DNA of 10,186 bases from Acholeplasmataceae bacterium UBA6190. Its GTDB lineage: Bacteria > Bacillota_I > Bacilli_A > Acholeplasmatales > Acholeplasmataceae. A program made the position numbers and the translations under genes. The stretch is from positions 1-10,186 of the forward strand of contig DITG01000007.1 of NCBI GenBank assembly GCA_002422045.1, given 5' to 3'. The notes below the pieces were generated by a model. That model did no database searches and was not told where the DNA came from. It saw only the letters and a program-made list of their open reading frames with translations. This document shows positions 7,462-10,186 of this stretch, in pieces; positions within the stretch are counted from its first letter, which is position 1, and every line of letters starts with the position of its first letter.

Positions 7462-8817
7462 CTAGTAGTTGATGAATTCGATTTGATATTTTCGAACCAC
7501 AAGAATGGTATCACCTTTGACGACACCAATTTCCCTTAACTTACGATCGAGTTCTTCTTGTCCGATGACAGGAAAAACACCGTAATATAAAGAAAGTGAT
7601 GTTGCCTTGTGATATGTATCAACGACACCGATGATGGGTGCGATAGACCGATATTTAGATAAGTTGTCCGAAGCCTTGTAACCATAAGCGATGATGGCTT
7701 TGACATTGTAATTCATGGCTGCCTGAACGGCTGAAAATGAGATAGCATCCAAGAGGTTATCACCTTCAAAGAGTGCATATTGGGCAAACTGACGATGATT
7801 GACAAAACTTTCTGAACGTTCATTGATCTTGGCCATGTATTGAACGCTTTCAACCGGATAACGACCTGCAGCCATTTCTCCTGAGAGCATGGTGGCATCC
7901 GTTCCTTCATAGACAGCATTGGCAACGTCAGAGACTTCAGCACGCGTCGGTCTCGGATTGTTTTGCATCGACTCAAGCATTTGAGTCGCTACAATCACGA
8001 GCTTACCGCGCTGTTGGCATTTGTGAACGATGGATTTTTGAATGTGTGGTAAATCTTCAGCGAATACTTCGACACCCAAATCGCCTCTGGCAACCATGAT
8101 ACCATCAGAAACCCCGATGATTTCATCCAAATTGTCATAGCCTTCTTGGTTTTCAATCTTGGCGATGACTTGAATGTATTCTTTTCTTCTGGATTGTAAA
8201 ATCGCCTTGATGGCTAAGACATCTTCAGCTCTTCTGGTGAACGATGCTGCGATGTAGTCATAATCGTAATCACAAGCGAGATTGATATCTTCAATATCTT
8301 TTTCAGATAAGAAAGGCATATTCAAGACGGTATTGGGCACGTTGACACCCCGTCTGTTTTTGATCATATGACTGTTTTTAGCAACCGTGATGATTTCACG
8401 GTTGGTCTTGTCTTTTTCAATGACAAGAAGAGCGAGATAACCATCATCGATTAGGATGGTTCTACCAATCTCGATATCATCGTATAACTTAGGATAGGAA
8501 ATTGAAAAACGTTCTTCTGTACCTAGGATCGGTTTCATCGAAATATTGACGGTTTGACCTTGCTTGATGTAGACTTTGCCATCGACAAAATCATGTGTCC
8601 TGATTTCAGGTCCTTTGGTGTCGAGTAGCGTACCGACATAGGTTCCAAGTTCCTGATTCAGTTCACGTACCAAATGAAAACGGTGGAGATGTTCCTGGTG
8701 ATCTCCGTGTGAAAAGTTATTTCTGACGACGTTGACGCCGCTTTGAATGAGTTGTCTGAATATTGCTTTATCTTCGGATACGGGTCCGACCGTACCGACA
8801 ATTTTCGTTTTACGCAT
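7462..8817 (-). CDS. pyk: Pyruvate kinase (divergent, short C-terminus)
   Basis: Pyruvate kinase converts phosphoenolpyruvate and ADP to pyruvate and ATP in the last step of glycolysis. The 451-residue product keeps the key residues: Arg32, Asn34 and Ser36 in VVRNNFSHG, DTKGPEIR (66-73) for potassium and nucleotide binding, Lys220 and Glu222 in AKIENQEG, Asp246 in ARGDLGVE, Thr278 in VATQMLES, and RPTRAEVSDVANAV (289-302). The B domain spans about 70-160. Several usually constant spots differ, such as SGEMAAG for SGETAAG at 312-318 and NVPNTVLNMP for the usual NxPG. The C-terminal domain stops at VVRKYQIEFINY, lacking the final G-x-T-N-x-(L/I)-x-V segment that most pyruvate kinases have. No extra PEP-utiliser domain is present. 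Family alignment supports the ATG at 8817, although AGGAG lies 15 bases upstream, unusually far. It is monocistronic, with its own promoter region and terminator. Confidence 0.95.
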   Translation of the reverse strand: MRKTKIVGTVGPVSEDKAIFRQLIQSGVNVVRNNFSHGDHQEHLHRFHLVRELNQELGTYVGTLLDTKGPEIRTHDFVDGKVYIKQGQTVNISMKPILGTEERFSISYPKLYDDIEIGRTILIDDGYLALLVIEKDKTNREIITVAKNSHMIKNRRGVNVPNTVLNMPFLSEKDIEDINLACDYDYDYIAASFTRRAEDVLAIKAILQSRRKEYIQVIAKIENQEGYDNLDEIIGVSDGIMVARGDLGVEVFAEDLPHIQKSIVHKCQQRGKLVIVATQMLESMQNNPRPTRAEVSDVANAVYEGTDATMLSGEMAAGRYPVESVQYMAKINERSESFVNHRQFAQYALFEGDNLLDAISFSAVQAAMNYNVKAIIAYGYKASDNLSKYRSIAPIIGVVDTYHKATSLSLYYGVFPVIGQEELDRKLREIGVVKGDTILVVRKYQIEFINY

Positions 8818-8861
8818 GGTAATTTAAGTGGTCTCCTGGAAGATGATCGCACATTCTTCCG

Positions 8862-8889
8862 AATGTATTATAACATAATACACTGTCAA
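8862..8889 (-). promoter_or_regulatory. pyk promoter
   Basis: On the minus strand a perfect -35 hexamer TTGACA (8884-8889) is followed after 16 bases by TACATT (8862-8867). An overlapping extended -10, TGTTATAAT (8867-8875), could work without a -35. Either puts the transcription start near 8855-8860 and gives a leader of about 40 bases. Which -10 is used cannot be decided by eye. Confidence 0.65.
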
Positions 8890-8907
8890 GCATAGGACTC
8901 TGTAAAG

Positions 8908-8921
8908 TGAAAACGTTTTAT
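8908..8921. promoter_or_regulatory. cre-like operator (CcpA catabolite control site)
   Basis: TGAAAACGTTTTAT matches the Bacillus cre consensus TGWAARCGYTWNCW at 13 of 14 positions, and its core AAAACGTTTT is a perfect 10-bp palindrome. It lies in the divergent region, roughly 55-60 bases upstream of the probable starts of both pyk and the thioesterase gene. In Lactococcus and Bacillus, upstream cre sites of this kind are associated with CcpA activation of glycolytic genes. The site is seen; the regulator is inferred, since no ccpA gene lies in the window. Confidence 0.6.
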
Positions 8922-8937
8922 ATGTAAGTTTCATGTC

Positions 8938-8967
8938 AAGACAATCTTAGATGATTTGGATTATAAT
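8938..8967 (+). promoter_or_regulatory. Thioesterase gene promoter
   Basis: AAGACA (8938-8943) and a perfect -10 TATAAT (8962-8967) are separated by 18 bases on the plus strand. Transcription would begin near 8974, about 27 bases before the ATG at 9001. This placement rules out the more upstream in-frame ATG at 8956 as the usual start. Confidence 0.7.
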
Positions 8968-9000
8968 AGTGGTGTATCTTCATTTAAAAAGAGGTCACCC

Positions 9001-9435
9001 ATGGAAACCCTATCCCTTAGAACACTCAACTATTCAGATTATCCGCACCGAACCTATGATAAAATCCGTTATCGTGATACCGATCGTCAGGAACATGTCA
9101 ACAATTCGGTATTCTCGACGTTCTTTGAAACTGGAAGAGTCGAATTCATGGTCAATCCCGAACTGCCAATTGCTGAACCCAATTGCTCATTTGTCATTGC
9201 GAGCATCAAGATGGACTTCATCCAGGAAATCAATTGGCCAGGACTGATTGAAATCGGTACGGGTGTGACCAAAATCGGTAACAGTTCGATTGTGATTGTC
9301 CAAGGATTGTATCAGGACAATCGTTTGGTTGGCGCAGCAGAAAGTGTCATTGTTCAAGTCAGTGGTGATACAAAAAAATCATACCCGTTATCGAATCATG
9401 CGAAACAGGTGTTATCTCAATATTTCATGAAATAA
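9001..9435 (+). CDS. Acyl-CoA thioesterase, 4HBT hotdog-fold family
   Basis: This 144-residue protein is a single hotdog domain. The signature DTDRQEHVNN (26-35) corresponds to the family motif DxDxxGHVNN, whose second Asp and the His-Val-Asn-Asn helix form the active site. Here Glu31 replaces the usual glycine. FFETGRVEF (41-49) matches the central helix. Relatives hydrolyse fatty acyl-CoA or 4-hydroxybenzoyl-CoA thioesters in the cytosol; the substrate is not predictable. An in-frame ATG at 8956 would give 159 residues, but the TATAAT box lies inside that extension. GAGG (8991-8994) sits 6 bases before the ATG at 9001, which I therefore chose. It is transcribed alone, divergent from pyk, and a cre-like site in between may link it to carbon supply. 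Confidence 0.9.
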   Translation: METLSLRTLNYSDYPHRTYDKIRYRDTDRQEHVNNSVFSTFFETGRVEFMVNPELPIAEPNCSFVIASIKMDFIQEINWPGLIEIGTGVTKIGNSSIVIVQGLYQDNRLVGAAESVIVQVSGDTKKSYPLSNHAKQVLSQYFMK

Positions 9436-9466
9436 AAAAAGATCGGACCCACAAGCGTCCGATCTT
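9433..9466 (-). terminator. Terminator between the convergent thioesterase and acetyltransferase genes
   Basis: A 10-bp perfect stem (AAGATCGGAC / GTCCGATCTT, 9439-9466) encloses an 8-base loop. Read on the minus strand it is followed by TTTTTTTA, a strong terminator for the acetyltransferase gene. On the plus strand it begins 3 bases after the thioesterase stop but is followed only by ATCTATTT. It may serve both genes, less efficiently in that direction. Confidence 0.88.
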
Positions 9467-9468
9467 AT

Positions 9469-10035
9469 CTATTTGAATGCATGAAACATCACGATCACAT
9501 CACCAAGGGATTCGAGGACCTCGAATCCTTTTTCTTGATACATGTGAAGGGAGCCGTGATATTGTCTTTCTTTGTTATCCTTGGTACTCGACGGTAGTGC
9601 TAACATGCCATCATAACCCTTCAGCCGATAATATGTCATCGCAGCATCCAACAACTGTCTTGCGATACCTTGATTTCGATAATTAGGATCGATCAGATAA
9701 CACATCGCAAGCGCACATGTTTTACCTTTGACATAAGGTTCCAGACTGTCTTTGATTCTGACATACGTCTTCAGATCATTGGCATTCAACCATCCAATGA
9801 GCAAATCATTGTCATACGCTAAAAATCCCGTCATGACGCGATTTTCTATGTTTCTTTCGACTTCTAGTTTGTGTCTTTGTATCTGCTCTTTTGTCCATTC
9901 GGTAGGTGTTTCTGTGCTGTGATAGAAATGGCAATAACATCCCCGCCATTCTGGAGCATGGCTAAACTCAAGACGCTCATGAAACGCCATGTAATCAGCA
10001 ATCAGATCTGGATTCAATTTCTTGATTTCAATCAT
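9469..10035 (-). CDS. GNAT-family N-acetyltransferase
   Basis: The 188-residue protein has a GNAT fold in its second half. Motif A, LIDPNYRNQGIARQLLDAA (114-132), contains the R/Q-x-x-G-x-A loop (R120, N121, Q122, G123, I124, A125) that grips the pyrophosphate of acetyl-CoA. The preceding strand KTCALAMCYLI and the later YQEKGFEVL are typical of the family. An N-terminal segment has a C-Y-C pair (33-35) after PEW-R-G, a feature seen in some GNAT subgroups. The acceptor (amine, peptide, antibiotic or metabolite) is unknown. GGGAG (10043-10047) lies 7 bases before the ATG. It is a single-gene unit with its own promoter and terminator, converging on the thioesterase gene. Confidence 0.92.
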   Translation of the reverse strand: MIEIKKLNPDLIADYMAFHERLEFSHAPEWRGCYCHFYHSTETPTEWTKEQIQRHKLEVERNIENRVMTGFLAYDNDLLIGWLNANDLKTYVRIKDSLEPYVKGKTCALAMCYLIDPNYRNQGIARQLLDAAMTYYRLKGYDGMLALPSSTKDNKERQYHGSLHMYQEKGFEVLESLGDVIVMFHAFK

Positions 10036-10050
10036 ATGATCACTCCCATC

Positions 10051-10087
10051 GATATCTCATGATATCATCAAAACCAAAATCCATCAA
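10051..10087 (-). promoter_or_regulatory. Acetyltransferase gene promoter with overlapping repeat
   Basis: On the minus strand TTGATG (10082-10087) and TATCAT (10059-10064) are 17 bases apart. The -10 falls within GATATC-TCAT-GATATC (10051-10066), a symmetric pair of sites that would cover the -10 and the start of transcription. The promoter is moderately convincing; a role for the repeat as an operator is speculative. Confidence 0.5.
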
Positions 10088-10100
10088 GATGTCTTAAAAA

Positions 10101-10126
10101 CAAAAGACCCGCACGGATGCGGGTCT
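10101..10126 (-). terminator. Intrinsic terminator of the gene entering from the right edge
   Basis: A 9-bp perfect GC-rich stem (AGACCCGCA / TGCGGGTCT, 10105-10126) with a 4-base loop is followed on the minus strand by TTTGTTTTT. It ends a minus-strand gene located to the right and isolates the acetyltransferase gene from it. Confidence 0.9.
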
Positions 10127-10138
10127 CATTCATATTAA

Positions 10139-10186
10139 TTAACGTGGATTCTTGATGTTTGCGTGTGCAGCAGCAAGTCTTGCAAT
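10139..10186 (-). CDS. C-terminal tail of an unidentified gene
   Basis: Fifteen codons followed by TAA can be read from the right edge on the minus strand, giving IARLAAAHANIKNPR. The frame was chosen because it stops 13 bases before a strong terminator and has ordinary codon use; a second frame also stays open to a nearby TAA. A gene must end here because of the terminator, but the tail is too short to identify. Confidence 0.45.
   Translation of the reverse strand: MARLAAAHANIKNPR

Noticed and set aside
8951..9247. Overlapping 98-codon plus-strand frame with its start 5 bases before the longer thioesterase frame
   Set aside because: The frame-shifted product has no family signature, while the other frame gives a complete 4HBT motif.
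1..10186. An undescribed multi-gene system, mobile element, CRISPR array or RNA gene
   Set aside because: Genes are housekeeping types in short, cleanly terminated units. I saw no transposase, regularly spaced direct repeats, tRNA-like cloverleaf or long inverted repeats beyond terminators.
1..10186. Mycoplasma-type code with UGA as tryptophan
   Set aside because: Full-length proteins are read without any in-frame TGA and tryptophan is TGG throughout. None of the complete genes ends in TGA, but that alone does not show reassignment.

Overview
This window looks like chromosomal DNA from a low-GC Gram-positive bacterium of the Bacillota/Mycoplasmatota type, most plausibly an Acholeplasma-like lineage that keeps the standard genetic code. 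The reasons are that UvrB and pyruvate kinase read like Bacilli-type proteins, Shine-Dalgarno sites are strong and resemble those of Bacillus, intrinsic terminators are abundant, and a large lipoprotein carries InlB-type repeats. Tryptophan is encoded by TGG, and full-length genes contain no in-frame TGA, so the UGA=Trp code of Mycoplasma is not used. GC content is in the low-to-mid 40s by eye, high for described Acholeplasma, so the taxonomic placement is tentative.

Layout from left to right; everything is on the minus strand except one gene. Positions 1-1309 hold the N-terminal 436 residues of a surface lipoprotein gene that runs off the left edge. Positions 1451-2976 hold a two-gene unit, a Sel1-repeat protein overlapping a small three-helix membrane protein by 13 bases, closed by a terminator at 1403-1432. 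Positions 3053-7339 hold a tight three-gene unit read as Na+/phosphate cotransporter, then uvrB, then an SGNH hydrolase, closed by a terminator at 3026-3054. Positions 7462-8817 hold pyruvate kinase with its own terminator. A divergent promoter region at 8818-9000 separates it from the only plus-strand gene, a 4HBT thioesterase (9001-9435). A GNAT acetyltransferase (9469-10035) converges on the thioesterase, with a shared hairpin between them. A terminator and a 15-codon gene tail lie at the right edge.

The content is mostly housekeeping: glycolysis, excision repair, phosphate handling, thioester hydrolysis and surface display. I see no mobile element, CRISPR array, tRNA, rRNA or obvious defence or biosynthetic system. 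The items worth a second look are regulatory or concern divergence. They are a near-consensus cre (CcpA) site between pyk and the thioesterase gene, a pyruvate kinase that ends before the usual C-terminal strand, unusually long spacing between the pyk ribosome binding site and its start, a palindrome in the putative cotransporter promoter spacer, and a repeated extended Shine-Dalgarno geometry.
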